Positions 39,012 through 48,105 of a stretch of 64,000 bases of DNA are shown here, in pieces (positions within the stretch are counted from its first letter, which is position 1; each line of letters starts with the position of its first letter). The position numbers were made by a program, and so were the translations under genes. This stretch comes from Microbacterium barkeri (lineage in GTDB: Bacteria > Actinomycetota > Actinomycetes > Actinomycetales > Microbacteriaceae), in assembly GCF_027921765.1 (NCBI RefSeq), contig NZ_BSEJ01000005.1:62001-126000 (forward strand). The letters run 5' to 3'. The notes under the pieces are model-generated. The model was not told the DNA's origin. It saw nothing but the letters and a program-made list of their open reading frames with translations, and made no database searches.

Positions 39012-40356
39012 GGACCGCGTCGCGCGACGCGACCTCGGCGGAGAGGCGGTTCGCCGGGCGCGGCAGGCCGTAGTGCTCGCGCAGGGTGCGCCCCGTGTAC
39101 TCCGTGCGGAACAGCCCGCGCTCCTGCAGGATCGGCACGACCTTCTCCGCGAACGCCTCGAGCCCGGACGGCAGCACGGCGGGCATGATGTTGAACCCGT
39201 CCGCCGCGCCGGTCTCGAACCACTCCTGGATCGTGTCGGCGACCTGAACGGGGGTGCCGGTGAAGGTCCGGTGCCCGCGACCCCCGCCCAGTCGCCCGAT
39301 CAGCTCGCGGACGGTCAGGCTCTCGCGCCGGGCGAGCTGGACGATGAGCGTATAGCGGCTCTTCGCCCCCTCGATCTCGTCCTCGTCAGGGAGGTCGTCG
39401 GGCAGCGGGCGGTCGAACGCGAGCGACTCGGGGTCGACGCGGAGAGTCCTCGCGAGCTGCTCGCGCGCATACTCCGGTCGGATGAGCCGATCGAGCTCGG
39501 CCTCCAGCTCGCGGGCCTCCTCCTCCGTGTCGCCGAGGATCGGGACGATGCCCGGGAGGATCTTCACGTGCTCGGGGTCGCGGCCGTTCTCGACGGCGCG
39601 CCGCTTGACGTCGTCGGCGAAGGCCCGCGCCTCCTCGATCGTGGGCTGGGCGGTGAAGACCGCCTCGGCCCAGCGCCCCGCGAACGCCTTGCCGTCCTCG
39701 CTCGAGCCGGCCTGGACGAGCACGGGGTACGCCTGGGGGCTCCGCGGCGCGTTGAGCGGGCCGTCCACGCGGAAGTGCGGACCGCGATGGTCGATCGCGC
39801 GGACCCGGTCGGCGAGCGTGTGGACGCCCGCCGCCTTGTCGGCCACGACCGCGTCGTCCTCCCACGAGTCCCAGAGCTTCGTCGCGACCTCGAGGAACTC
39901 CGAGGCGCGCGCGTAGCGGTCGCGGTGCAGCGGCTGGTCCTCCAGGCCGAAGTTCCGAGCGGCCGCCTCCCCCGCGGTGGTGACGATGTTCCATCCCGCC
40001 CGGCCATCCGAGATCCAGTCGACCGACGAGAGGCGCCGGGCGAGATTGAACGGCTCGTTGTACGACGTCGACGCCGTCGCGATGAGCCCGATGCGCGAGG
40101 TCGTCACGGCGAGGGCCGCGAGCAGGACGGTCGGCTCGATGCGCCCCTGCGGGCGGCGCCCGACGTCCCCGAAGAGCACGGGCGAGTCCGCGAGGAACAG
40201 CGAGTCGAAGCGCGCGTCCTCCGCGATCCGGGCGAGCCGCTGGTGATAGGCGAGGTCGAGCAGCGCGTGCGGATCCGCATCGGGCAGCCGCCAGGACGCC
40301 TCGTGGTGCCCCGTGTCGTGCAGGAACAGGTTCAGGTGCAGCTGTCGCGTGGTCAT
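39001..40356 (-). CDS. NtaA/SnaA/DszA-type FMN-dependent monooxygenase
   Basis: The 451-residue LLM protein has the family motifs LNLFLHDTGHHEASW, FLADSPVLFG, STSYNEPFNLARRLSSVDWISDGRAGWNIVTT (split by conserved glycines) and PVLVQAGSSEDGKAFAG. Members use reduced FMN from a partner reductase to oxidise organosulfur compounds or chelators such as nitrilotriacetate. It is the last gene of a four-gene operon with an SsuABC-like importer, overlapping the ATPase gene (ATGA), so the imported compound is probably its substrate. No flavin reductase gene is adjacent. Confidence 0.88.
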   Translation of the reverse strand: MTTRQLHLNLFLHDTGHHEASWRLPDADPHALLDLAYHQRLARIAEDARFDSLFLADSPVLFGDVGRRPQGRIEPTVLLAALAVTTSRIGLIATASTSYNEPFNLARRLSSVDWISDGRAGWNIVTTAGEAAARNFGLEDQPLHRDRYARASEFLEVATKLWDSWEDDAVVADKAAGVHTLADRVRAIDHRGPHFRVDGPLNAPRSPQAYPVLVQAGSSEDGKAFAGRWAEAVFTAQPTIEEARAFADDVKRRAVENGRDPEHVKILPGIVPILGDTEEEARELEAELDRLIRPEYAREQLARTLRVDPESLAFDRPLPDDLPDEDEIEGAKSRYTLIVQLARRESLTVRELIGRLGGGRGHRTFTGTPVQVADTIQEWFETGAADGFNIMPAVLPSGLEAFAEKVVPILQERGLFRTEYTGRTLREHYGLPRPANRLSAEVASRDAVLSS

Positions 40357-41114
40357 CTTTCCTCCTTGTCGGCCGCGGTGGCGGCACCGGGTTGCGGGGA
40401 GACCCCCAGAGACGCGAGCAGCTGCTCGCGGTAGCGCGCGAACGCAGGATCGTGCGGACTCCGGTCGCGCGGGAGCTCGATCGGGACGTCGAGGGCGAAG
40501 CGGCCCTTCTCGATGACGAGGACGCGGTCGGCGAGCAGGACCGCCTCGTCGACGTCGTGCGTGACGAGGAGCACCGCGGGATGGTGGACATCGAGGAGGT
40601 TCCGCAGGAGGGCGTGCATCCGGATGCGCGTGAGCGCGTCGAGCGCGCCGAACGGCTCGTCTGCGAGGAGCAGCTGCGGCTCGCTCACGAGCGACCGCGC
40701 GAGCGCCGCGCGCTGCTGCTCGCCGCCGGACAGCTCATGCGGCCAGGCGCGCTCGCGCCCCGCCAGCCCGACCTCGGCGAGGACGCCGCGTCCGCGTTCG
40801 GCGGCGCCCGCCCCGCTCTGCCCGAGGGTCACGTTCTCGAGCACGCGGAGCCACGGCAGCAGCCGGGAGTCCTGGAACACGAGCGAGACGCGCTCGGGGA
40901 CGAGGACGTCCCCGCCGCCGTCCACCCCGTCGTCGAGGCCGGCCACGGCGCGCAGGAGGGTGCTCTTCCCCGACCCGCTGCGCCCGATGAGGGCGACGAA
41001 CTCGCCCCGCCCGATTCGCAGGTCGATGCCGTCGAGGACGGTCCGGCCGTCGAACCTCCGCGTCAGGCTCGAGATCTCGACCGCCGCGGTCAGCTGCCCA
41101 GGGTGCGTCGCCAC
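40353..41114 (-). CDS. Nitrate/sulfonate/taurine-type ABC transporter ATPase
   Basis: The 253-residue ATPase is complete: Walker A LIGRSGSGKSTLLR, Q-loop VFQDSRLLPW, signature LSGGEQQRAALARSL and Walker B LLLADEPFGALD. DSRLLPW after the Q is typical of the SsuB/TauB/NrtD group. I start at GTG 41114, where AGGAGG stands 8 nt upstream; this overlaps the end of the permease gene by 25 bp. It powers the importer encoded by the same operon. Confidence 0.92.
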   Translation of the reverse strand: MATHPGQLTAAVEISSLTRRFDGRTVLDGIDLRIGRGEFVALIGRSGSGKSTLLRAVAGLDDGVDGGGDVLVPERVSLVFQDSRLLPWLRVLENVTLGQSGAGAAERGRGVLAEVGLAGRERAWPHELSGGEQQRAALARSLVSEPQLLLADEPFGALDALTRIRMHALLRNLLDVHHPAVLLVTHDVDEAVLLADRVLVIEKGRFALDVPIELPRDRSPHDPAFARYREQLLASLGVSPQPGAATAADKEER

Positions 41115-41953
41115 GAGAGCGCCCTCCTCTCGAGCAGGCGGACGAGCGCATCCGAGGCGAAGCCGAATGCGCCGTACACGACGAGGCCGACGAGGATGAT
41201 GTCGGACTGCGCGTACAGCTGCGCCTGAGACATCATGTAGCCGATTCCCGACGTGGCGTTGATGGTCTCGACGACGATGAGCGCCGTCCACGAGCCGACG
41301 ACGGCGAGCCGGAATCCGACGAAGAACCCGGGGAGGGCGCCCGGCAGGAGGACCGAGCGCACGTACTGGCGTCGGCTCAGCCCGAGGGATTCCGCGAGCT
41401 CGATGTAGCGCCGGTCGATGCCGGTCAGCCCGCTGTAGGTGTTGATGTAGACCGGCACGAGGACCCCGAGCGCGACGACGACGACCTTGAACTCCTCGCC
41501 GATGCCGAGCCACAGGATGAGGAGCGGGATCAGCGCGAGGTTCGGGACCGCCCGCTTCACCTGCAGCGTCCCGTCGATGAGGGAGTCGCCGAGCCTGCTC
41601 AGACCCGCGAGCACGGCGAGCACGACGCCCGTGACGGTCCCCACCGCGAGACCGAGCAGCGCGCGCCCCAGCGAGGTGGCGATGCTCTCCCCCAGCCGGC
41701 CGTCGGCGATGAGCTCGCCGGCGGTGCGGAGCACGGCATCCGGCCCGGTCAGCAGACGCGGATCGAGGAGGCCCGCCCACGCGGCGGCCTGCCAGACGAT
41801 GAGCACGAGCAGAGGCCCCAGCAGGCGCGCGCCGGGGAGGCCGGGGCGGCGACCGAGTCGACGGCGACGGCCCTGGCGGACGAGCCCGGGCGCCGCGCCG
41901 ACGGGCGCGGGGGCGATCGCGATGCGCCCCACGGGGCGGGCGATGGTGGTCAT
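41090..41953 (-). CDS. SsuC/TauC-type ABC transporter permease
   Basis: The 287-residue permease has a cytoplasmic basic leader (RQGRRRRLGRRPG), about six helices and the EAA-like loop ELAESLGLSRRQYVRSVLLPG. ETINATSGIGYMMSQAQ is typical of the sulfonate/nitrate/taurine group. It overlaps the binding-protein gene upstream (ATGA) and the ATPase gene downstream. Confidence 0.92.
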   Translation of the reverse strand: MTTIARPVGRIAIAPAPVGAAPGLVRQGRRRRLGRRPGLPGARLLGPLLVLIVWQAAAWAGLLDPRLLTGPDAVLRTAGELIADGRLGESIATSLGRALLGLAVGTVTGVVLAVLAGLSRLGDSLIDGTLQVKRAVPNLALIPLLILWLGIGEEFKVVVVALGVLVPVYINTYSGLTGIDRRYIELAESLGLSRRQYVRSVLLPGALPGFFVGFRLAVVGSWTALIVVETINATSGIGYMMSQAQLYAQSDIILVGLVVYGAFGFASDALVRLLERRALSWRRTLGS

Positions 41954-43026
41954 CGTGCGCCTCCTCGGTACTCGGCGGCCACGGCCGCGGCCGCGTCGCC
42001 CTCGAACCGGCGGTCGAACAGCACCTCGGCGTCGAAGGTCTCGACGAAACCGCCCTCCGCGAGGAGATCGATCGACGACTGCGCCCAGTCGACGGCGACA
42101 TCCCAGTCCTCGGGGAACAGGGGGCGGTTGGCCGTCTCCCAGATGCGGTCGGCGTCCGCGGCCGTCACTCCCTCGGTGTCGACGTAGTAGAACTGCTTCC
42201 ACGCGTCGGCGTTCTCCCAAGCCCAGACCTGGCCCTGCGCCCAGACGCGGATGTAGTCGCGCACCGCGCGCACGTTCTCCTCGTCGGCGAGCAGCTCGGT
42301 CGGCACCCAGAGGACGCTGAGCAGGTCCGGTTCCTCCGAGGGGATGGCGATGGCGCCATCCGCCCCGTACTGATCGATGTACTTCGTGACGGCCGGCTCG
42401 CTGAGTGGCGCGACGTCGACCTGCCCCGACTGCAGCGCGGTGAGGAACTGCGTGCTCGGGAGGGGGACGAGCTCGACCTCGTCGTTCGCGATCCCCGCTG
42501 TCCGGAGAGTGCGGAGCACCGTGTCGCCCTGCGACTGCCCCTGCGAGAACGCGATCTTCTTGCCGCGGAAGTCGTCGAAGCCGTCGATGGAGGAGCCGGC
42601 GGCCGTCGCGTAGACGTACGACGGCTCGGGGCGCTCGAGCACCGCGACGATCGTCGCGTCGAACCCGATCGCGTGCGCCTGGATCGGCGGGATGATGGCG
42701 TTCTGCGCGATGTCTGCGGCGCCCGCCCGGAACGCCTGGATGACGTCGGGCCCGGCAGAGACGTTGACCCACTCGCCGACCGTGAACGCGGGGCCCTCGA
42801 GGTCGGCGCCCGCCGCCTCGAGCTGGAGCTGCGTCGTGCGGCCGGCGACGCGCAGCGTCGTGTCCGCTTCGGGCGCGCCGGACGGCAGGGCGGTCGTGTC
42901 GCGCTCGGCGCCGGCCGTCGCCCCCTGGCTGGCCGTCGCGCAGCCCGTCAGGGCCACGAGCGCCGCCGCGGTCATCATCACGACCGCCCGTCGGCTGATC
43001 GTCGATGTGCGGAGTGTCCCGTTCAT
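41950..43026 (-). CDS. SsuA/TauA-type substrate-binding lipoprotein
   Basis: The 358-residue lipoprotein has a lipobox ending at Cys29 (ALTGC) after a basic, RR-containing start. The NMT1/SsuA-like fold is indicated by FRAGAADIAQNAIIPPIQAHAIGFD, FRGKKIAFSQGQSQGDTVLR and LQSGQVDVAPLSEPAV. It captures an organic anion for the permease-ATPase pair. Together with the FMN monooxygenase the operon most resembles organosulfur scavenging, though an aminocarboxylate substrate is equally compatible. Confidence 0.9.
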   Translation of the reverse strand: MNGTLRTSTISRRAVVMMTAAALVALTGCATASQGATAGAERDTTALPSGAPEADTTLRVAGRTTQLQLEAAGADLEGPAFTVGEWVNVSAGPDVIQAFRAGAADIAQNAIIPPIQAHAIGFDATIVAVLERPEPSYVYATAAGSSIDGFDDFRGKKIAFSQGQSQGDTVLRTLRTAGIANDEVELVPLPSTQFLTALQSGQVDVAPLSEPAVTKYIDQYGADGAIAIPSEEPDLLSVLWVPTELLADEENVRAVRDYIRVWAQGQVWAWENADAWKQFYYVDTEGVTAADADRIWETANRPLFPEDWDVAVDWAQSSIDLLAEGGFVETFDAEVLFDRRFEGDAAAAVAAEYRGGAR

Positions 43027-43321
43027 TGCTGTCCTTCCCGTGCCTGTCGTCGAGTGCGTTGGGAGAGATCCTGGAAGCCGCGTCAGCCGCCGTCCAATGC
43101 CGTGAAGTCGGGAGACGCCTCATGAAGTCGCGTGTCTGCGCATTGCGGCATGTGACGCGCTGCCGAGGGGCCCGTCGACGGCGGGCGAGCGCTCATCGGG
43201 CGGCGCTGAATCCCACTCACCGGGAGAACGGCCCGGCTCCGCGGCGGGGCTCTGACAGCATGTCCCGGTGCATCGTCGCGCACGGGGGCGCGGCGAGACG
43301 ACCCGAGGAGACGACGACGTC
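43027..43321. promoter_or_regulatory. Divergent intergenic region, transporter operon and MFS gene
   Basis: This 295-bp gap must hold promoters for both directions. The sequence TGAAGTCG occurs twice (near 43103 and 43124). I see no clear riboswitch fold, no convincing -35/-10 pair and no open frame with a ribosome site. Confidence 0.3.
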
Positions 43322-44527
43322 ATGACCGAGACCGCCGCGCCATCCGCGCGCACCCGCAGCCGCACCTGGATCGGCATCCTCTGCTTCCTCATCGTGGTGT
43401 TCGAGGGGTACGACATCGTCGCCCTGGGCGCCACGATCCCGGTGCTGACCGATCCCGCCATCGGGGGCTTCTCGGTCGGCGAGATGAACCTCGTGAACAC
43501 GGTCTCGCTCGTCGGGGTCGGGCTCGGCGCGGCGATGATGGGGCGCATCGCAGACCGCTTCGGCCGCCGCACGCCGCTTCTCATCGCGGTCGCCGTCTTC
43601 TCCGTCTTCACGATCGCGTTCCCGCTCATGCCCGATGCGGTGTGGATGGGCGCGAGCCGCCTCATCGCGGGCCTCGGGCTCGGCGGCTGCATGCCCGTGG
43701 CCCTCGCGATGATGCAGGAGGTCGCTCCGACGGGGCGGCGCGCGCTCGCGAACAACATCCCCATGATCGGCTACCACCTCGGGGCGGTGCTCGCCTCACT
43801 CGCGGGGCGGTTCGCCGGCGCGGAGTGGTCGCTCCTCTACTACCTGGGCGGTGGGCTCGGCGTCGTCCTCTTCGCCGTGCTCTGGCTGCGGCTGCCCGAG
43901 ACGGCCCCCGCCGAGCTGCGCGCGCAGGCCGAGCGCACGTCGATCGCCGACGTCCTGAAGCCGCGCTACGTGCGCTCCTCGATCGGACTCTGGGTCGCGA
44001 CGTTCATGGGCCTCGTGCTCGTGTACGGCCTGAACGCGTGGCTGCCGAAGATCATGGGGGCAGCGGGCTACCCGGTCGCCGACTCGCTCATCATGCTGTT
44101 CGTGCTGAACCTCGGGGCCATCGCCGGGCTCGTCATCAGCGCCTTCGCGGCCGACGCCCGCGGCATCAAGGGCGTCGGCATGATCTGGTTCGGCGCCGCG
44201 GCGGTGCTCCTCGTCGTGCTGTCGATCCCGTTCGACTCGCAGCTCGTGCTCACGACGGCGATCTTCGTCACGGGGGTCTTCGTCTTCAGCGCCCAGACCC
44301 TCATGTACGCGTTCGCGGGGCACGTCTATCCGCGCACCCTCGTCGCGACCGGCATCGGGCTCACCTCGGGCATCGGCCGTTTCGGCGCGATCGCGGGCCC
44401 CTGGGCGACCGGGCTCATGGTCGCGGCCGGAACCGCCTACCCCGGGGCGTTCTACCTCTACGCCGGTGCCGCGGTGCTGGCCGTGCTCGCCGTGCTGCAG
44501 ATCCCGAGGCCCGGCGCCCGCCCCTGA
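43322..44527 (+). CDS. MFS transporter, aromatic acid:proton symporter (AAHS) type
   Basis: The 401-residue protein has twelve predicted helices. FEGYDIVALGATIPVL in helix 1 carries the acidic residue in the position of the DGxD motif of PcaK/BenK-type aromatic-acid carriers, and GRIADRFGRR is the loop 2-3 motif of the superfamily. GAGGAG lies upstream of ATG 43322. It probably imports a benzoate-like compound, consistent with the aromatic genes from 51887 on, but the substrate is inference. Confidence 0.85.
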   Translation: MTETAAPSARTRSRTWIGILCFLIVVFEGYDIVALGATIPVLTDPAIGGFSVGEMNLVNTVSLVGVGLGAAMMGRIADRFGRRTPLLIAVAVFSVFTIAFPLMPDAVWMGASRLIAGLGLGGCMPVALAMMQEVAPTGRRALANNIPMIGYHLGAVLASLAGRFAGAEWSLLYYLGGGLGVVLFAVLWLRLPETAPAELRAQAERTSIADVLKPRYVRSSIGLWVATFMGLVLVYGLNAWLPKIMGAAGYPVADSLIMLFVLNLGAIAGLVISAFAADARGIKGVGMIWFGAAAVLLVVLSIPFDSQLVLTTAIFVTGVFVFSAQTLMYAFAGHVYPRTLVATGIGLTSGIGRFGAIAGPWATGLMVAAGTAYPGAFYLYAGAAVLAVLAVLQIPRPGARP

Positions 44528-44538
44528 GGGCGGACACG

Positions 44539-44593
44539 CAGAAGCGCCCCGTCCGGCTCCGGGTGACCCGCTCGGCCGGACGGGGCGCTTCTG
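44539..44593. terminator. Bidirectional terminator between MFS gene and glyS
   Basis: Perfect 18-bp arms (CAGAAGCGCCCCGTCCGG and its inverse at 44576-44593) enclose a 19-nt loop. It lies between the stops of two convergent genes. There is no U-tract on either side, as is common for actinobacterial terminators. Confidence 0.85.
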
Positions 44594-44599
44594 CGCCGA

Positions 44600-45985
44600 T
44601 CAGGCGCCGCGGAGGCGCTCGGCGAGGTAGGCGTGCAGGCCCTCGAGCGGGATGCGCTCCTGGCCCATCGTGTCGCGGTCGCGGACCGTGACCGCGCGGT
44701 CCTCGAGCGAGTCGAAGTCGACCGTGACGCAGAACGGCGTGCCGATCTCGTCCTGACGGCGGTAGCGGCGGCCGATCGCACCGGCGTCGTCGAAGTCGAC
44801 GTTCCACGAGACCCGCAGCTGATCGGCGACCTCGCGGGCGAGCGGCGAGAGGCGCTCGTTGCGCGACAGCGGGAGGACGGCGACCTTGACCGGGGCGAGG
44901 CGCGGGTCGAGGCGCAGCACGGTGCGGGTGTCGGTGCCGCCCTTCGCGTTCGGCACCTCCTCCTCGCGGTACGCGTCGACGAGGAACGCCATCATCGAGC
45001 GGGTGAGGCCGAACGACGGCTCGATGACGTACGGCACGTACTTCTCACCCGAGGCCTGGTCGAAGAACGAGAGGTTCGAGCCGGAGTTCTCGATGTGGTT
45101 CGACAGGTCGAAGTCGGTGCGGTTGGCGATGCCCATGAGCTCGCCCCAGCCCTTGCCCGCGAAGCCGAACTCGTACTCGACGTCGATCGTGCGGTCGGAG
45201 TAGTGCGCGCGCTCGCCGTCCGGGACGTCGAACTTGCGCATGTGCGCCGGGTCGATGCCGAGGTCAACGAACCAGTTCCAGCATGCGTCGACCCAGTGCT
45301 CGAACCACTCGCCGGCCTCGGCCGGGGGCACGAAGAACTCGATCTCCATCTGCTCGAACTCGCGGGTGCGGAAGATGAAGTTGCCGGGCGTGATCTCGTT
45401 GCGGAACGCCTTGCCGACCTGGCCGACGCCGAACGGGGGCTTCTTGCGCGCGGCCGTCACGACGTTCGCGAAGTTCACGAAGATGCCCTGGGCCGTCTCG
45501 GGGCGCAGGTAGTGCAGGCCCGACTCGTCGTCGACGACGCCCACGTAGGTCTTCATGAGGCCCGAGAACGAGCGCGGCTCGGTCCACTGGCCGCGCGTAC
45601 CGCAGTCGGGGCACACGATGTCGGCCATCCCGTTCTCGGGGGCACGGCCCTTCTTGGCCTCGTACGCCTCGATGAGGTGGTCCTCGCGGTGGCGCTTGTG
45701 GCACTGCAGGCACTCGACGAGCGGGTCGGTGAAGGTCGCGACGTGGCCGGACGCCTGCCAGACCTTGGTCGGCAGGATGATCGACGAGTCGAGGCCCACC
45801 ATGTCGCCGCGGCCGCGCACGAACGTCTGCCACCACTGACGGCGGATGTTCTCCTTGAGCTCGGTGCCGAGGGGGCCGTAGTCCCACGCGGACCTCGAAC
45901 CGCCGTAGATCTCGCCCGCTTGGAACACGAACCCGCGATGACGGGCGAGGGCGATGACTTTGTCGAGGCGGGACTGCTCGGCCAC
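44600..45985 (-). CDS. glyS: Glycyl-tRNA synthetase (homodimeric type)
   Basis: The 461-residue class II synthetase has motif 1 and 2 features ([38 protein letters not shown]), the zinc-binding cysteines of ECLQCHKRH and VCPDCGTRG, and the C-terminal anticodon domain ([17 protein letters not shown]). It charges tRNA-Gly. GTG 45985 follows TTGGAG and is preferred to the GTG at 46051, which has no ribosome site. Confidence 0.96.
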   Translation of the reverse strand: MAEQSRLDKVIALARHRGFVFQAGEIYGGSRSAWDYGPLGTELKENIRRQWWQTFVRGRGDMVGLDSSIILPTKVWQASGHVATFTDPLVECLQCHKRHREDHLIEAYEAKKGRAPENGMADIVCPDCGTRGQWTEPRSFSGLMKTYVGVVDDESGLHYLRPETAQGIFVNFANVVTAARKKPPFGVGQVGKAFRNEITPGNFIFRTREFEQMEIEFFVPPAEAGEWFEHWVDACWNWFVDLGIDPAHMRKFDVPDGERAHYSDRTIDVEYEFGFAGKGWGELMGIANRTDFDLSNHIENSGSNLSFFDQASGEKYVPYVIEPSFGLTRSMMAFLVDAYREEEVPNAKGGTDTRTVLRLDPRLAPVKVAVLPLSRNERLSPLAREVADQLRVSWNVDFDDAGAIGRRYRRQDEIGTPFCVTVDFDSLEDRAVTVRDRDTMGQERIPLEGLHAYLAERLRGA

Positions 45986-46061
45986 GGTGGCTCCAATGGT
46001 CGGAAAGGGGGCGAGGGCGCCGTGAGCGGTTCCGCGACGGGATCCGGGCACCCCCTCAATC

Positions 46062-46739
46062 CTAGTCCGCGGGTCCGGCGGGGTCGGCCTCCGCCGGACC
46101 CGCGCCGAGCGCCGTGCCGCCGGCCTGCGCGCGGGCGAGCGCGTCCGAGATCGCAGCGGACGTGTGCGCGAGCTGGTTCAGGGCGACGAGGACGCGCGTC
46201 TGCGCCGCCGCGCCCTGCAGCAGCGCCCGCGCGACGGCATCCCGGGTGCCGTCCGTGCGGATGGACGCGATGTCCTCACGGGCGAACTCGGCGAGCATCC
46301 GCGCGTACCGGGCGAGGGCCTCCCGCCCGAACGTGACGCCGACCGCCTCCGCATCGCGCAGGGCCGCGGAGAGCGCGTCGCGCGCGACGCTCGTCGCGTC
46401 GGGCCATCCGACATCGGCGAGCAGCCTCGGCACGCGCGCGTCCTGCCCGGCGTCACCCGCGCGCAGCCCCGTCGCGATGAGCTGGCACTCCTCCATGATG
46501 TCCAGGAGCGGGACGCGGGGGTCGTCGATGCGCACGACGAGCGCCCGGATCCGCGCGATCGGCAGGTCGAACTCCTCCCGCAGCGTGCGCACGAGCGCGA
46601 TCCGCTCGACGTGCCCCTCGCCGTAGACGGCGGTGGTCTGGTTGCGGAGCTCGCCGGGCGGCAGGATCCCTTCCCGGATCCAGAACTTGAGCGTCGCGGT
46701 CGATGTGCGGGTGCGCGCGGCCAGTTCGCTGAGCTTCAT
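46062..46739 (-). CDS. MerR family transcriptional regulator
   Basis: The 225-residue protein has a MerR winged-helix domain at the N-terminus ([29 protein letters not shown]) followed by a coiled coil and a C-terminal helical region with no metal-binding cysteine set. ATG 46739 has GAGGAGGGGC in front; the upstream ATG at 46790 would run through the operator. It diverges from a DUF2306 membrane protein gene across a 76-bp region with two inverted repeats. Confidence 0.9.
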   Translation of the reverse strand: MKLSELAARTRTSTATLKFWIREGILPPGELRNQTTAVYGEGHVERIALVRTLREEFDLPIARIRALVVRIDDPRVPLLDIMEECQLIATGLRAGDAGQDARVPRLLADVGWPDATSVARDALSAALRDAEAVGVTFGREALARYARMLAEFAREDIASIRTDGTRDAVARALLQGAAAQTRVLVALNQLAHTSAAISDALARAQAGGTALGAGPAEADPAGPAD

Positions 46740-46750
46740 GCCCCTCCTCG

Positions 46751-46815
46751 GATAGCGCGGCGGCCCAGCGCTATCCAGGATGCGCCGCATTGGATAGCGA
46801 CTCTATCTTGTGAGC
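46751..46815. promoter_or_regulatory. Two operator-like inverted repeats between merR-type gene and DUF2306 gene
   Basis: GATAGCGC (46751-46758) pairs with GCGCTATC (46768-46775) across 9 bp. GATAG (46793-46797) pairs with CTATC (46803-46807) across 5 bp, so a GATAG core recurs four times in alternating orientation. TATCTT (46804-46809) overlaps the second repeat and lies 6 nt before ATG 46816, fitting a leaderless -10 box. Confidence 0.6.
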
Positions 46816-47313
46816 ATGGACCCGCACGCGCTCCTCATCCCGATCCACGCGATCGCGGCATCGCTCGTCATCCTCCTCGCGCCGGTCAACATCCTCCGTC
46901 GTCGCAAGGACCGCGCCCACAAGGCCCTCGGCCGCACGTGGGTCATCGCCATGTACCTCGTCTGCGTCTCGGGGATGTTCATCTACACGATCGGCGGCTT
47001 CACCGTCTTCCACGCGCTCGCGATCTTCACGTTCGCCACCACGACCCTCGGCGTGATCGCCATCCGCCGCGGCAATGTGCGCTCGCACATCGGCAACATG
47101 GTGGGCTCCTGGCTGGGCGCACTCGCCGCCGGCGCGTTCGCGGCATTCGTCCCCGGCCGCTTCATCCCCACGCTCGCCGTGTCGGACCCCGTGGTGCTCT
47201 GGTCAGCCGTCGCCGCGATCGTCATCGCCGCGACGGCGTGGGTCGCGTTCGTGCTCGCGCGCTTCGGCGCCCCGGCCCGCCGTCGCATGCCGCGGGCAGC
47301 GCTCATCCGCTGA
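46816..47313 (+). CDS. DUF2306-like membrane protein
   Basis: The 165-residue protein has four hydrophobic helices and the family's HKALGRTWVIAMYLVCVSGMF and RSHIGNMVGSW segments, with histidines near the membrane face. The function of the family is unknown. The likely start is ATG 46816, directly behind a TATCTT box; a GTG at 46810 would add two residues. Its promoter overlaps an inverted repeat that the divergent MerR regulator may bind. Confidence 0.8.
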   Translation: MDPHALLIPIHAIAASLVILLAPVNILRRRKDRAHKALGRTWVIAMYLVCVSGMFIYTIGGFTVFHALAIFTFATTTLGVIAIRRGNVRSHIGNMVGSWLGALAAGAFAAFVPGRFIPTLAVSDPVVLWSAVAAIVIAATAWVAFVLARFGAPARRRMPRAALIR

Positions 47314-47325
47314 CGGCGGGAGGCG

Positions 47326-47994
47326 TCACCGGGCCGCCTGCGCCGCTGCCGCGGCACGCGCGAGCCACGCGGGCGTCGCGCCGGGCCGCTGCGGCGGCAC
47401 GAGCCGCCCCGCCTCGCAGTCCTCGACGAGCTGACGCGCCCGGCGTTCGCGCGTGGTCTCCTGCTTCGCCGACATGATCCAATGGCGGACGGCCTTGCGG
47501 TAGCCCGGCGTCGCCTCGGCGAGGAAGGCGACCGCGCCCGGCGAGGCGTCGACGATCGCCTGTAGCGGGGCCGTGAGCTCGGCCTCGGGATTCTCGTGCG
47601 AGTACGTCCCGGTGCGCGCCTCGGTGCGGCGCTCGAACGCCGCGATCCCGGCGGGGTGCATCCGCCCCTCCGCGAGCAGCCGCTCGACGTGCGCGATGTT
47701 GACGCGCGACCAGGTGCTCCCGCGCTTGCGCGGGGTCCAGCGCTGCCGCCTCGAGTCGTCGTCGATCCTCTGCGAGACCGAGTCGATCCATCCGAAGCAC
47801 AGCGCCTCGATCACGGCATCGCCCCACGTGAGCCCGCGGTCGGGCACATGCGCGAGCCGCAGGCCCATCCACAGCTCGGTCGCGGTGTCGTGGTTCCGCT
47901 CGAGCCACGCGCGGAACTCCGCGGCGTCGCGGAAGAACACGGCGGGCCGCTCGGGGGTCCCTCCCGGAGTGCCGGGCTCGGGGGAAGTGCTCAC
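47326..47994 (-). CDS. YdeI/OmpD-associated family protein
   Basis: The 222-residue protein shows the YdeI pattern: FFRDAAEFRAWLERNHDTATELWMGL, ALCFGWIDSVSQRID, RWTPRKRGSTWSRVN and a C-terminal KQETTRERRARQLVE helix. The biochemical role is unknown. GTG 47994 is the only reasonable start; CATCCT stands 6 nt upstream, a weak leaderless-type box. It is divergent from an LLM gene. Confidence 0.83.
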   Translation of the reverse strand: MSTSPEPGTPGGTPERPAVFFRDAAEFRAWLERNHDTATELWMGLRLAHVPDRGLTWGDAVIEALCFGWIDSVSQRIDDDSRRQRWTPRKRGSTWSRVNIAHVERLLAEGRMHPAGIAAFERRTEARTGTYSHENPEAELTAPLQAIVDASPGAVAFLAEATPGYRKAVRHWIMSAKQETTRERRARQLVEDCEAGRLVPPQRPGATPAWLARAAAAAQAAR

Positions 47995-48105
47995 GCGAAC
48001 AGGATGGCACGCGGCGCCGACACCGACGCGACGGTGCGGATGGCGGGTGCCGATGGAGGGCGGATGGCGGGCGCCGATGTCCGGGGCGGATGGCACGATG
48101 GGGGC

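Noticed and set aside
43027..43321. Possible riboswitch ahead of the sulfonate-type transporter operon
   Set aside because: No SAM-riboswitch core or other known fold could be recognised by eye, only short direct repeats.
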